Positions 35,701 through 47,700 of a DNA stretch of 64,000 nucleotides are shown here, piece by piece. Below the pieces are notes generated by a model. The model was not told the DNA's origin. It saw nothing but the letters and a program-made list of their open reading frames with translations, and searched no databases. The position numbers and the translations under genes were made by a program. The DNA is from Cryptomeria japonica. Lineage: Eukaryota; Streptophyta; Pinopsida; Cupressales; Cupressaceae. The stretch covers positions 155,856,454 through 155,920,453 of the forward strand of contig NC_081405.1 of the NCBI RefSeq assembly GCF_030272615.1, written 5' to 3'. Position 1 is the stretch's first letter. The number at the start of each line of letters is the position of its first letter.

Positions 35701-38700
35701 ATATGGTGTTTTATATTTTCAATGTTTATGGGCCCACCAAGACGAAGGAAAAGTATCTGGTATGGGGGGAGATCTCTGGTAGATTGATGATGCTTGATAG
35801 TTTCTGTTGACGTGTATTTTATACACAATCATACACAGAATAAAATACCAATAGGCATCTTATCCTCTCTTGAGAAAATAGTCTCTAACTGCTGAAGATT
35901 CGCGTAAAGGATCAGTTAGGTAGACTCCAAGGTTCTTTTAGTAGGATCTCTACGTGTGGACAAGCTTCCAGCGGTATGATGTGATTTGCTGTTTCCTCCA
36001 AGGGGCCTTACGTATTCCGAAAGCTCAAGATTTGCTAAACTAAGAAGCTTTCAAAAATAACAAAAGAGTAGGGTTTGAAAGAAGTCTAATCTAATCTAAC
36101 CCTATGAATGACTTAGTATGGACAAGACTTGGCAAGATTCAACTAACTTCAATTTTGCTATAAGATAACAACTCAATTGAAATTAGTGCAATCTTCTAAG
36201 GTAATAAACTGATATCCAATGCATCAAAGATCATGGACACTACCACGAAGGTACATATCCAAGATACAATAATGATTGAAGATTAAGGGACTCAAAGTAT
36301 TCTCCAGTCGACCACGCAAGGCGTTCCTACAATCAGCAAGAAGCTAGTGGTTTGGATTACGAATCCTATCAAAGATCAAGTCTCACACTATGTCCTTCAA
36401 ATTAACAAGCTACTTTGATTGAGCATGATTCAAGTAAATCAAACAACCATGAAGATAACTTAAGAAAGTTGCAACGAAACACCATAACTTCAATATTTCA
36501 TTGATTTCCAAATCATCATATACAACAATTTGCTTGAATTTCTCTCTTCAAAACTCAATCTTGCTACAAAATAAAATTGCTTCTAGCTCTAATCTCTCTT
36601 CTCTATTACATCAACTATTGACTATTACACTATTACCAAATGAAATGAAAAATGGGGGTATAAATAGCATCCCCGATTACAATGAAAGGTCCAGATCGAA
36701 AGTAGATCAACGGTCAAGATCATGACACCTAAACCCTAATTAGGGTTTGTTACAAATGGCCTCCTTTTTACTGAACAATATTAAATACATAGCCAAATAT
36801 TAAATTTGGCACAAAAACCTAGGAGACATAAACCAATGACAAATAAGATGCCATGTCATCTATAACAACCTTTCATCTAGAATCTTATTCCCTTTCCAAT
36901 GTTCTTTTCTGGCATATGCAATGAATCTTGTCACGATTCCTTCGATTTCTGCAATTGGAATCTCGGGAAGATTCTTCATACTCTCCTCTAAGTGGATGAC
37001 CTGATCGAATGCATCTAGAAGAGCTGCGTCCCAAGTAGATTCAAGTTCCTTTGTTCTTTCAATCAGGAGCATGGTGGCAAACATCTGATCATATTGCTCA
37101 TCTGTAACATTTGCGTCCTTGCAAAAGATGACCTTGATTCTATCTTCTAGTTCCTGCATATCCACATCTGTCTCGACCTCGATCCTTCTGCCAAGAATGG
37201 TACGAAGTACCTCAAATACTCTGTCCTGGATCGGATTGATCACCTCCTCAACTTGGCCACATCTAGTACTGATGTCTTCAAAGAAAACACTCTTCATATG
37301 GAGTAAGGTTGACCAATGGAACAAACTGTGAGATTCTCCCTCCAAGATCTTCTCCTGTGCTAAAATCTTCCTTGAAGTATGTCTAATAACTTTCAAGACA
37401 GGAATGATAACGTCCTTGGTATGGGCAAATGCAGCTACTGTTATCATCAAATTGTGGATCATCTCAAGAACCTGGATAGCTTGATGAATAATCTTCATCA
37501 TCCTTGTTACAAACTCTATAGCCACTGTATGAGATCTATCCATCCAATTACTTGTACGTTGGACCATGTTCCTGAATCTTTCTGCTTCATTGATTGATTG
37601 AAGCGGCAATGCTTGTACTGGTGATTTAACTGGATCCTGACGTCCCAAAGGTTCATTGATGTGACTGAAATATGTCCTCCATGCACCTCTCTCTCTCTCA
37701 AGCTTTCTGTTCTTCTCCATTTCTTCTCTAAGCTTGTCTTTCAATGCTTCAAATGAATCGGTAGCATCATCTAAAGTCTGTTCTGCAGTAGATGGTCCTA
37801 ACTCAAAAGTCTGTATATCATATTCTTCTGCTAGGATCTCACCTTCATATTTGTCTGCTGCCGGTGTAGCTATCTGCAATTTCCTGGATCCAGTCTCATC
37901 TCGAATCATTTTGGACATCTTGGTAGCCTTTCTCTTCTCTGTTACTTCGTGTGAACGTCCAACAAGGCTCTCTAAATCAATGGCATTGTCCTCGTCCTCT
38001 ACTACGATCACCTTGGTTAATCTTTCCTTCAACCAATCTGGGATAATTGATCTTGTTTCTTGAACTTGAATCTCTTTATGCATTATTTTTTCCTGTCTGG
38101 GAGGAGATGATATTTCATTGTCTTCTTTGTCTTCATCTAACTCATAGTCTTGGAGAGATCCATCTGGTGACCCTTGCTGTGCCTGTCCTTCCTCCTGCCT
38201 GTCGTTCTGTACCATAGACTCCATGGATTCTTCCACTTGAATTGTTCTTTTCTCAGGTCTAGAAGAAGTACCGGATGATCGATCTCTGTTAGCCTCTTGT
38301 TTCTTCTTGGAAGATTCTCTCTTTCCAGGTCTCTCTTTCCTCTTCGAACCTCTTGGATGGAGATTGCCCTCACTGGCACATCGAAGGTTTCCTTCACCTG
38401 AATTTCTAGGATTAGGATTGCCTTCACTCACACTAGCTCCACCTTCAGCAGGTTTCTCTTCCAAAGTGAAAGTCATGGCTATGCTTTGTTCTCTCAATTT
38501 CTGATGTTGTATGTCAACCCATCTGCGAGTACAAGACAAGACTGGTGCCATCAAAGTATCTAAATCCACGACCTCGGGCTCATTCCAATCTAACCTTATT
38601 GTTTTGCTTTCTCGATCATAGGAAGACTGGATATGTCTGCCACTGTCCTGAGCTTGGTCGGCCACTCTGTATATCCTGCATTTCCTGATGAAATCCAAAG

Positions 38701-41700
38701 GCAATCTAGAGTGCATTTTTCGTTTCACTTCAAGATCATCTAAGAGATTCATCATAAAATCCTCAATCTGATACTCATGTCTAAACTTCCTGCCGACTGT
38801 CTCCTCTAAATGTCCATGTGGATCAAAGCTTTCTCTCAAAGCAAAAGATGAAAAAGAATACAAGGCTAACTCCTTCTCTGCGTCATCCATAACTAAAGCA
38901 TTAGGACATACCTCAACTGAGTTACCCAAAATGATAGGTACTGGAACTCCATTCTGATGTCTGTGTCTGAATGCCTTCACATATGCTGCCAACTGTCTTG
39001 TTACTTCAAGTAACACAATTCTGTCTGTAGGATATCTCGGCAACATGTATGGAGGTAAAGGACATCCATGCACTCTAATATAAGTGAACTTGGGAAATTG
39101 AATGAACCAAGCACCGTACCTCTTTATGAATTCCTGGGCATCCTGAGATAACCTGTTGTGAATTCCACCTTGCAACGTCCTTGTGATGTTCATCGTGAAA
39201 GTATCATTAACTAACTTATAGTTACTCCCTGGCGGATGATGCAAGTAGGCATAGGAATCACAAACTCTGACCTCGCCGGGTCCTCTTCCAATCACTCCTC
39301 TGTGAGGTAGTCCTGCGTATTCAATACTCCTGATCAAGGCATAGATGACATATGAACTCATGTGGAAGGACTTAGTAGCTTTGAGTCTCCTCAACTGTAC
39401 GTCCAAGCAATGGCTAATCATCCTAGCCCAATGTATCGTACCTTTCCCTTGAACAATCACCTGGATGAAGTAAAACATCCACTTCTCAAAATAGAAGGCA
39501 TGAGGGGCTCCTGTAACTCGGTTGAGCATGGTAATTAAATCTCTGTACTCCTCCTGGAAATCAATCCTGTGCGGTGTGTTCGGGACCTTGCTCAGACGGG
39601 GACGGCTTTTGAGTAGCCAGTTCTTGTTGATAATGCTTAAACAAGCATCTGGATCATCTTCGTACATTGATCTGGCTCCTTCTATGCTCTTGTATATCAT
39701 GTCCCTGTGCTCTGGAAGATGGAAAGCTTCACTTATAGCTTCCTCTGAAAGGTACGCCAAAGTGTTTCCCTCTTTGGACACGATCGTCCTGGACTGTGGA
39801 TCATAGTGACGAGCACACTCGATCATCAACTCATGGCACTGAACAGCTGGAGGAAAGCCGGCCGCCTTAATGATGCCACTTTCGATTATTCTCCGGGCGA
39901 CAGGTGATGGCTTGCCAATGTAAGGGACCTCTCGAAACTTCTTCGTGCTAAAGTTACCCAAGTTTGTATCTCCAATGTGGCTCCACTTCGACACGATCTT
40001 GGTCTCCACTTCTTCAGTCTTCTGATCTTCTTTCATGAGAGCTGAGCGACTGGTGGATGCTCCCGCCTTCGGGGTCGCCATACCTACACAACATTTCGTT
40101 ATTAGTAATATGATTTAGCAATACATAACATAGATTAGAGAGATAAATTTTAGGAAACATCATGATAAGTCTTTAGAGTTATCATTTCCTAAAAAATAAC
40201 GATTGAGCTAGGAATTCAAAATTCAAAATTCAAAATTTAAAATATGACAATGAAAAGATAAAACAATAAAATCGAATCGCCATACCTCAAGAGAGAGCTA
40301 ACTCTAGAATGCAAAAAGGACAAAATCGCCTAGGCAAAAAGATCGAAAATAGCCTTCAATGTAATCGCCTTAGCAAAATAGCAATTCGCCACCTTTTGAG
40401 TTGCCTTTGACGTGATCTTCAAATTCCCCTTTAACGTGATCTTCAAGCCTTGGCAAATTCGCTCAATATAGATTCGCACCACCTTGGAAGTTACTAGCGC
40501 CACCTTGGATTGATAGTTCGCACTTTCCTTTGTCTTCCTCAAATCGCATGTGGAAAGGTAAAATGATGATGTGAAAATGAAGATTTCACTCTCCCTTTAT
40601 AGCGCTTCTCACCATTCACCCTAAGGCCGACTTGGTAAAGATAAGGCAATTTTAAACGATTTTTAACATAAATAACAAGGCCGACTCTCCAAACCAAGCG
40701 CTCTTTTTAATTTTTTAATTAATTTAATAATCAATTATTAAATGCCATCGTTTTTAATTAATAAACTTCGAATTTTTTACAAGGCAAAAAATAATTAATT
40801 AATACCAAGCGCAACATTTAAATGCCATTTTTAATTAAAATATCGATTTTGCTAGCATTTAAATAAATTCAAAAATGTTTATTTGAGCGCCAAAATATTT
40901 TGAAAATGAAGTATACGTACCTCATCGCCCTGGTCCCTTCCTGAGGGACAGGAGTGATCCATCATGTTGGTCTCGATTTTTGCATTTTTGACGTTCAACC
41001 TCTGCATTTCCACGTTCAAATCATCATTTTTGTCGGGTCCTTCGAGCTAGATCGATTTGCTTGTGCGAACAAGTACCCTTTGATTTGATATCGCCCTGGT
41101 CCCTTGGAGAGGGACAGGAGCGATCTTCATGTTTTCTCCATCTCGAACTTGAATTAGTAACATTTTAACGTTCATCCTTTGTGTTGCCTTCCAAATGATG
41201 TTCCAAACCTTGTGCAACCTTACATTAACGTGATCTTTATGTGATAACATGTGTTCTGGCAAATATCGCCCTGGTCCCTTGGAGAGGGACAGGAGCGATC
41301 TTCATGTCCTAGCTCAAATTTGTAAACATTTGATCTTCGTTCTTCGTTCATTGTCTTCCAAATGTCGTCCTTAACTTCGCCAATCCTTGCATTGTCTTGA
41401 TTTTGAAGGAGCATGAGTGTTTTAAATGAAATCGCTTTGGTCCTTGTCCAAAGGACAGGAGCGATATGAGTTCCTCAGCTTGATTGATAACACTTTGACG
41501 TTCAAAACTTTGGTATATCACCTTCAAAAGACGCCTTGAACCTTTTACAACCTTGTGAAGTCTTGACTTAACGTGATTATTGCATGAATTGGTCAATACC
41601 TTCAACATCGCTCTGGTCCCTTCCTGAGGGACAGGAGCGAAGTTCAACATTTTGAGCTTGTCTTTACCTTGTTCAACTTGCAATTGTCTTCATCGTGTAG

Positions 41701-44700
41701 AATGAAGTCTTTTCGATTCACTTGGATACTTGGGACGTGATCAACATTCAAATTTCATGCCCTTATACAAATTTCGCTCTGGTCCCTTCCTGAGGGACAG
41801 GAGCGAACTTGAGATTTGAGTGCAAATTCCTTCAACGTGACGACCTTTGTAACTTCGTGCTTGATTGAAACGCCTTTGCCACCTTGTTCCTCGTCTTGGA
41901 ATGTCTTGAACTTGAATAAGAAGCAATATAACCATCATATCGCCCTGGTCCCTTGGAGAGGGACAGGAGCGATTCTAGCTCTGTAGGCCTTATTTCACTT
42001 CGTCATCTTCAAAATTTATATTCGATGGATTCGTCATGTTCCATTCCATTCATCTATGCCTTGAGATCGATTGTAACTTGGCAAGAAAAATCATCTATAA
42101 CAAAAATCGCTCTGGTCCCTTCCCGAGGGACAGGAGCGAACTTAAGCATTTAGGGTCCTTGCTGACGTTTCAAAATCTTCAATTTGTCTTCAATAGTTTC
42201 ATTTCACCTCCTTCCTTGCCATCAAACATAAACTTGACTTGATCTTTGTCTGAATTTTGCCCTATGAAGAATATCGCTCTGGTCCCTTGGAGAGGGACGG
42301 GAGCTACAATGTACTTCGCCCTGGTCCCTGACTGAGGGACAGGAGCGATTTTGGCATTCTAGACCATTTTTCTTCATGTTTGCTCTTCAAGTTATATTCA
42401 TTTGACGAAACATCTCCCTTTGGACCTCTTCAAATTGTTAAGTCGTTGGAATCCTGCAAGGACAAAGCAATATTTGATTTGTAGCTCCGGTCCTTCACTG
42501 AGGGACAGGAGCGATTTTTCTCCTGGAGGTATTTCTATGTTCGTGAAAATCTTCAATTTATATTCAATGGAAAGATCTCGCCTTTCTTCATCACTTCCAA
42601 CTCGAAATTCATCTTGGTCCTGCAGGAATAGTAAGATATTTGAAAACGAGCTCCGGTCCTTCACTGAGGGACAGGAGCGATTTTGCTCCTACAGGCCAAA
42701 ATAACATGATTTTATAAGTTTTATCACTTCACAAGGCGAAAACAAATCATTTCCAATGCCCAAGGTCAAAAATCAAAAAAGTCAAAATTTGGTCAAAAAT
42801 ATTCAATTGGACAAAAATTCACATTTCATCTTCAATACTTAGACAAATTTGAGCTCTGCATTAAAAATTTCAATTGAAAATAGACCATTCTGGCGAATTC
42901 ATTGCATTCAAAATTGCATCCTAGAAAAGAAGCTCAAAAGCTCTCAAAATGACTGGATTTTGGCTTGAAAAGACGTTAATTAAAACCCTAAGGCTTGACC
43001 CTAAATCCAGACAATTGACAATCTAACAAAATCCTAAAAGCGAAACGAAAAGCGAGCGAAAAACGAGCGAAAAGAGGGGGTCCCCATTTGCATGGGGCGA
43101 TGTGTGAAATGGTCACAACATTTTCAAAACAAATTTGGGGGACAATTTCAATGCCATTATAAAGTTATTAGAGAAAAGTGGTGGTCTTAGATCGGAAAGT
43201 GTTACATTGATTGATTTTAGGGAATTTGTGGATAAGAACAATATTTGTGATCACCCCCCCAAAGAATGGGTTGTATACGCGGATCAATAGAAGGGTTGGT
43301 TTCACAAGCATTGCAAAAAGACTAGATTGGTTTTTATGCACCGTGGAATGGTTTGATGAGTAGATTAGCCTCTAGCCAATCATCTTACCCATCTCAATGT
43401 CTAATCAATTCCTATGTTATTGGAGGTTAAATCCTTTGGTTGCCCAACCCTGAACTACTTCAAATTCGAAAGATGTGGTTGCGCAATCCTGAGATCATTG
43501 GCCTAATAGAGAAATGGTGGGGAGAGATTCCACCATCTGGTGGCACCATTAGTTTTATTTTCTACAAAAGACTTGGATATATAAAGAAGCTAAAGGAGTG
43601 GAACGTACGATCCTTCAAAAATATTTTAAGGAGAAAGATCAAGTAGATGCGGAACTTGCAATCTTAAATGAACGAGTGATAATGCAAGGCATGATGTGAG
43701 AAGATTATCTAGAAGAGAAAGCATTATTTGCAAAGCATGAGGAGCTGCTGGCAAGGGAGGAAGAATTATGGAAATTGAAGGCTAGGGAAAGTTGTTTGGA
43801 AGTCGACAACTTGAACACAAATTTTTTCCACAATTCCATCAAAATAAGGAGGATGATGAATAGAATCAATGAAATCTCTAATGCTTAGGGGTGTACCTTA
43901 CAAGATGGGAATGAGATCGAGAGGGAAGAGTTCAAATTTATTTAGAACCTCCTAGCTCCTGCCGAGGATTGGGATAGGATGGATTATCATGACATCTTAA
44001 ATGGCGTAGAACCGTTAGTAAGGGATGAGGACATTGAACACACGTGTCCCATTTGATGAAGAGGAGATCAGAGAAATTGCACTCCAATCGCATCTCGATA
44101 AGGCACCGGAACTAGACAGTTTTATTAGCCCTCTTTTATTAGAAATGTTGGCATATTGTGGGCCATGATGTCTGGTCCCTAGCGGAGGATTTTAGGAAAA
44201 AGAATAGTTTTGTGAAAGACATTAACAACACAATGCTTACTTTGATCCTCAAAAAAATAGAATGCAAATCGATGAAAAATTATAAACCAATATCTCTATG
44301 CGATACAATATATAAAATTATCTCAAAGGCCATTGCAAATAGATTAAAAAAGATTTTGGGTCATATTGTGTTGGAGAATTAGAATGGGTTTACCCCTCGA
44401 AAAGATATTGTGGACAGCATAATCCTAGTTAACGAGACCATACACTCAATAATGGAAACAAAGTGCAGTAGTATGATGATCAAATTAAATATCAACAAGG
44501 CTTATGATAGGGTGAAATGAAGGTTTCTCTTGAAAGTTATGGAAAAATTTGGATTTTGTAGAGGATGGTTGGATTGCGTTTACCACTGTATATCAATAGT
44601 TTGCATCTCAATAGTAGTTAATGGTTCCATTGGTGGATTATCTTGCTCTTCCCAAGGCCTCTGGTCGGGGGATCCCCTGTCCTCTTTCCTATTTGATCTC

Positions 44701-47700
44701 ATGGTGGAAGCCCTAGGTGGTCTTATCAAGCAACAACAAAGGAGATGTAGATGGGTAGGTGTTTTGGTTGCCAGGGGGGTGGATCCAATCAACCATGCAT
44801 GGTTCACATATGAGAATTTTATTTGGGGAAGTATTTGGGAAGTAGAACCATTAGGAACACAATTGACATGTACAGTGAGTGTTTTGGGCAAATAATTAAT
44901 AAGGAGAAATCGAAGGTATACTTTTTTTAACACTAACAAAAGGTGGCAACAATGCATTGGACAAGTTCTTGGGTGTATGGTGGAGACCATTCTCGCCAAT
45001 TATTTGGGAGCACCCATGTTCAACGGGTTTGTTAGAACTAAACTATGGAACAACGTCATTGAACATAATCGGGGCAAGGCTGAGGCATGGAAGGGTAGGT
45101 GGTTGACATTTGGTGGCTGAATTACATGTTAAAGGCTATCTTCGGGGTTGTACCCATCTTTGTCTTGTCATGTCTCTCGCTTACGAGGAAAGTGGTATCT
45201 ACATTGGAAGGGGCATGGGAGAAATTCCTATGACAAGAAGAGAATCCCATTGCTCTACTGGGAAGAAAGTGACAAGGCTAGTTGAGCATGGGGGGGTGGG
45301 GATGAAGGATTTAAGGTTGCAGTATAGCACTTAGTGCCAAACTAATATGAAAAATGTTTAAACACCTTGACAAGCTGTGGTGCCAAATAATGCAAAGTAA
45401 ATGTTTGGATAACTCGGATCCTAGTAGATTTCTTACCTTAGCATTTAGTAGTGGTGGATTGGCCATTTGGAGGTTCATATGGGAGTGTCGCCCAATTATC
45501 ATGAATCATCTTATGTGGTGCATCAACGATGGAAACAAATTGACTTCTAGTCAGATTTGTGGAATGGGTTTCCGCCATTGGATTGAGACCCTGACTTCTT
45601 AGAGTTGAAAGAAGTCTTGGCCTAGAACCAAGGACCTAAAGTAGATCATTTATCTTCAAATTGTAAATGGTCAAAGAAGGTGAATTGGATCAATGTTAGC
45701 AATATCTCAATAGTCGAGAGGATAAAGGAAAAGTTTAGGGAGGAGCTGGGAAAGAGGCGAACTGTGATTAGGTCAAGAAGAGATGAAATAATATGATGCC
45801 GTGCTAAAACTTGGCAATACATTGTGCATCTGGGTTATATGATCTCGAAGGCCGTTACATCCACTCAGGAGGTGGTGAGATGGCCAAAGGAGTTATGTTG
45901 GAGTAGGATGGTCTTGCCTAAGGCGGGTGCATTTATATGGACAATCCTTCGTAGAGGCATCGTAATAGGGGAACAACTTCAGAAGATCGATATCATTGGG
46001 CCAAGTTGGTGTTTTCTTTGTAAACAAGCCAAAGAGATGGTGAATCATTTGATGCTAAGATGTCCATTTGCAGAATAGTGCTGAAATTGGTTTTTGGGAA
46101 GATTGAATTGGAAGGGATTTAAGAGAAAATATTGTTGACTTCATTGTGAGTTGGCCATGATTGACATGGAAAGGCATATGGGGTGGAATTTGTGAGGTGT
46201 TACCTTCGATGATTCTATGGCATCCGTGGCAGGAGCGAAACAATAGAATATTTAACTCAATAACTTGGGAGGATGTTGTAAGGAGGATGGAAAAGGGAAT
46301 CATAGAGGTGCTCAATTCCAAAATCATGATTAAGGAGGGCTTGCAACATATAGTATGGGATGATGAAGTGAAGAAAATCTGGATGGATTTGAAAGTTCCT
46401 ATGGGGGTTGTTTCTTGGGAGGAAAAAAGCCATAATTCCATGCAGAAGAATCAATCTCACCTTCGATGGGGCTTCTAAGGGCTTGGTAGGATTAGGTATG
46501 GATGTATTGCTTGAGATGAAAAAGGAAATTTGGTATGGCTATCTTTGGTCATTTAGGGACGGCTAGAAATAATGAAACAGAGTTGAAGGCCTTGATTCGG
46601 GGTTGGAGGAATGTAGAAAAAGAGGGTCCAAGGAGGTAGACACAGAAGGTGACTCAATGATCTATGTAAATGTAGTTTGTAAGTGCTCCTCCAAATTGAA
46701 AGCTAATGAGAAAAGATGACAAGGCATGGGACGTTTTGGAAAATATGAATTTTTCTATTCGCCACATCTATTGGGAGGCTAATAAGGCTGCGGACTTATC
46801 AACAAACATGGGGGCAGAGACTGGGGCTCAGGAGGTTGTTGATGCTCTTCTTGAGACTTGGGACTTGGAAAGGCCTAGGCAAAATCATTAACGAGGACAA
46901 GGGAATAGGTTAATTGGGTGGACTCATTTTTGACTCATAGACGAATGTTGGTTAGATAGAATGATAGCTCAAACTAATGATAGGATAGTTTTTTTTGACT
47001 AAGCTTCACATGCTGCTGCCTCTAGTTACTTCCACTGACAATGGGCGTACCTTTGGGAGTTGAGATTGTGTGAGTCCAGCCTCATCTTTTTTGGGATTGT
47101 GCTTCACTCACAAGGCAGGATCGAGATGTCAAGTCTCTTTGGGGATATGAGAGCTTGGTGGCATGGCATTTGGAGAGCCGTAGATCAAAGAGGAACGACA
47201 GATTTCAAGGACGTTTGTGGGAGAATGGCCACATCCATGACGGCCAGGTGTATGAAGTGATTTTCGGTGCAATTGCATAGGCATTCGGGAACAATTTTGG
47301 GGGTATTAGATTCGGCTGATTTTGGATCGCTCTAGGGAAATATCTTCCCATCTCGGATGTTATTTATCATATCAGCTTGATGCCACTGTCTAGCATGTTG
47401 GTTAGTTTTTTCTATTTGGAGGCTAAAGGGAAGAAGGGTAAGATGAAGAAGATGTGGGGTTTGTTCAAGAAAGGGTTTAATTTGAACATTATGGAGGAGT
47501 TTCAGGCTTTCCTTGAAGCTAATGTGGATTTGTTTTATTCTTTGCCAATAGCTAGGATTTATGTAGTCAATGCAAGGATTAGATTTTTCTTGCACAAATA
47601 TCTGTAATGAACTCCATGTAATTTGGTTTTTCAGTTTAATATAGGGAGCCACCTCCTCTGGTAGCACTTACCTCAAATAATATATGTTTTATGCACATAT

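Larger units (their letters stand above)
35815..43138 (-). mobile_element. 7.3-kb TG...CA element nested in the LINE, carrying a 1073-aa ORF
   Basis: The + strand begins TGTTGACGTG at 35815 and ends GTCACAACA at 43138, giving 5-bp inverted termini (TGTTG...CAACA) in LTR style. Flanks are gtttc and ttttc, a 4-of-5 target repeat. The LINE endonuclease reading resumes immediately after it. On the - strand the layout is: G/C-rich 5' leader, hairpin array, 1073-aa frame, then LTR-like sequence with a TATA-like motif. No RT, integrase, protease or transposase is present, and I cannot see a second matching LTR. It may be a large non-autonomous retroelement or a very long LTR unit. Its main frame is intact, so it is younger than the LINE. 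Confidence 0.65.
33787..47683 (+). mobile_element. Long LINE, split by a 7.3-kb insertion
   Basis: The order on the + strand is: 5' tandem units, ORF1 (DUF4283-like with a knuckle), endonuclease, RT, zinc-binding domain, RNase H and a 3' region. The target-like word atatatgtttt...cacat-acctatata occurs at both edges (about 33745-33786 and 47680-47713), consistent with a long imperfect target duplication. Removing 35815-43138 rejoins the endonuclease, so the LINE itself is about 6.6 kb. It has many stops and frameshifts and is inactive. The exact ends are approximate. Confidence 0.75.

Noticed and set aside
36860-40081. Host gene interpretation of the 1073-aa frame
   Set aside because: It lies entirely inside an insertion that splits a LINE endonuclease and is bounded by TG...CA and a short flank repeat, so it is carried by an element.
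40925-42680. CRISPR-like array (33-nt repeats, regular spacing)
   Set aside because: The spacers are about 133 nt and mutually related, and the context is a plant retroelement. It is a degenerate tandem repeat with a conserved hairpin, not CRISPR.
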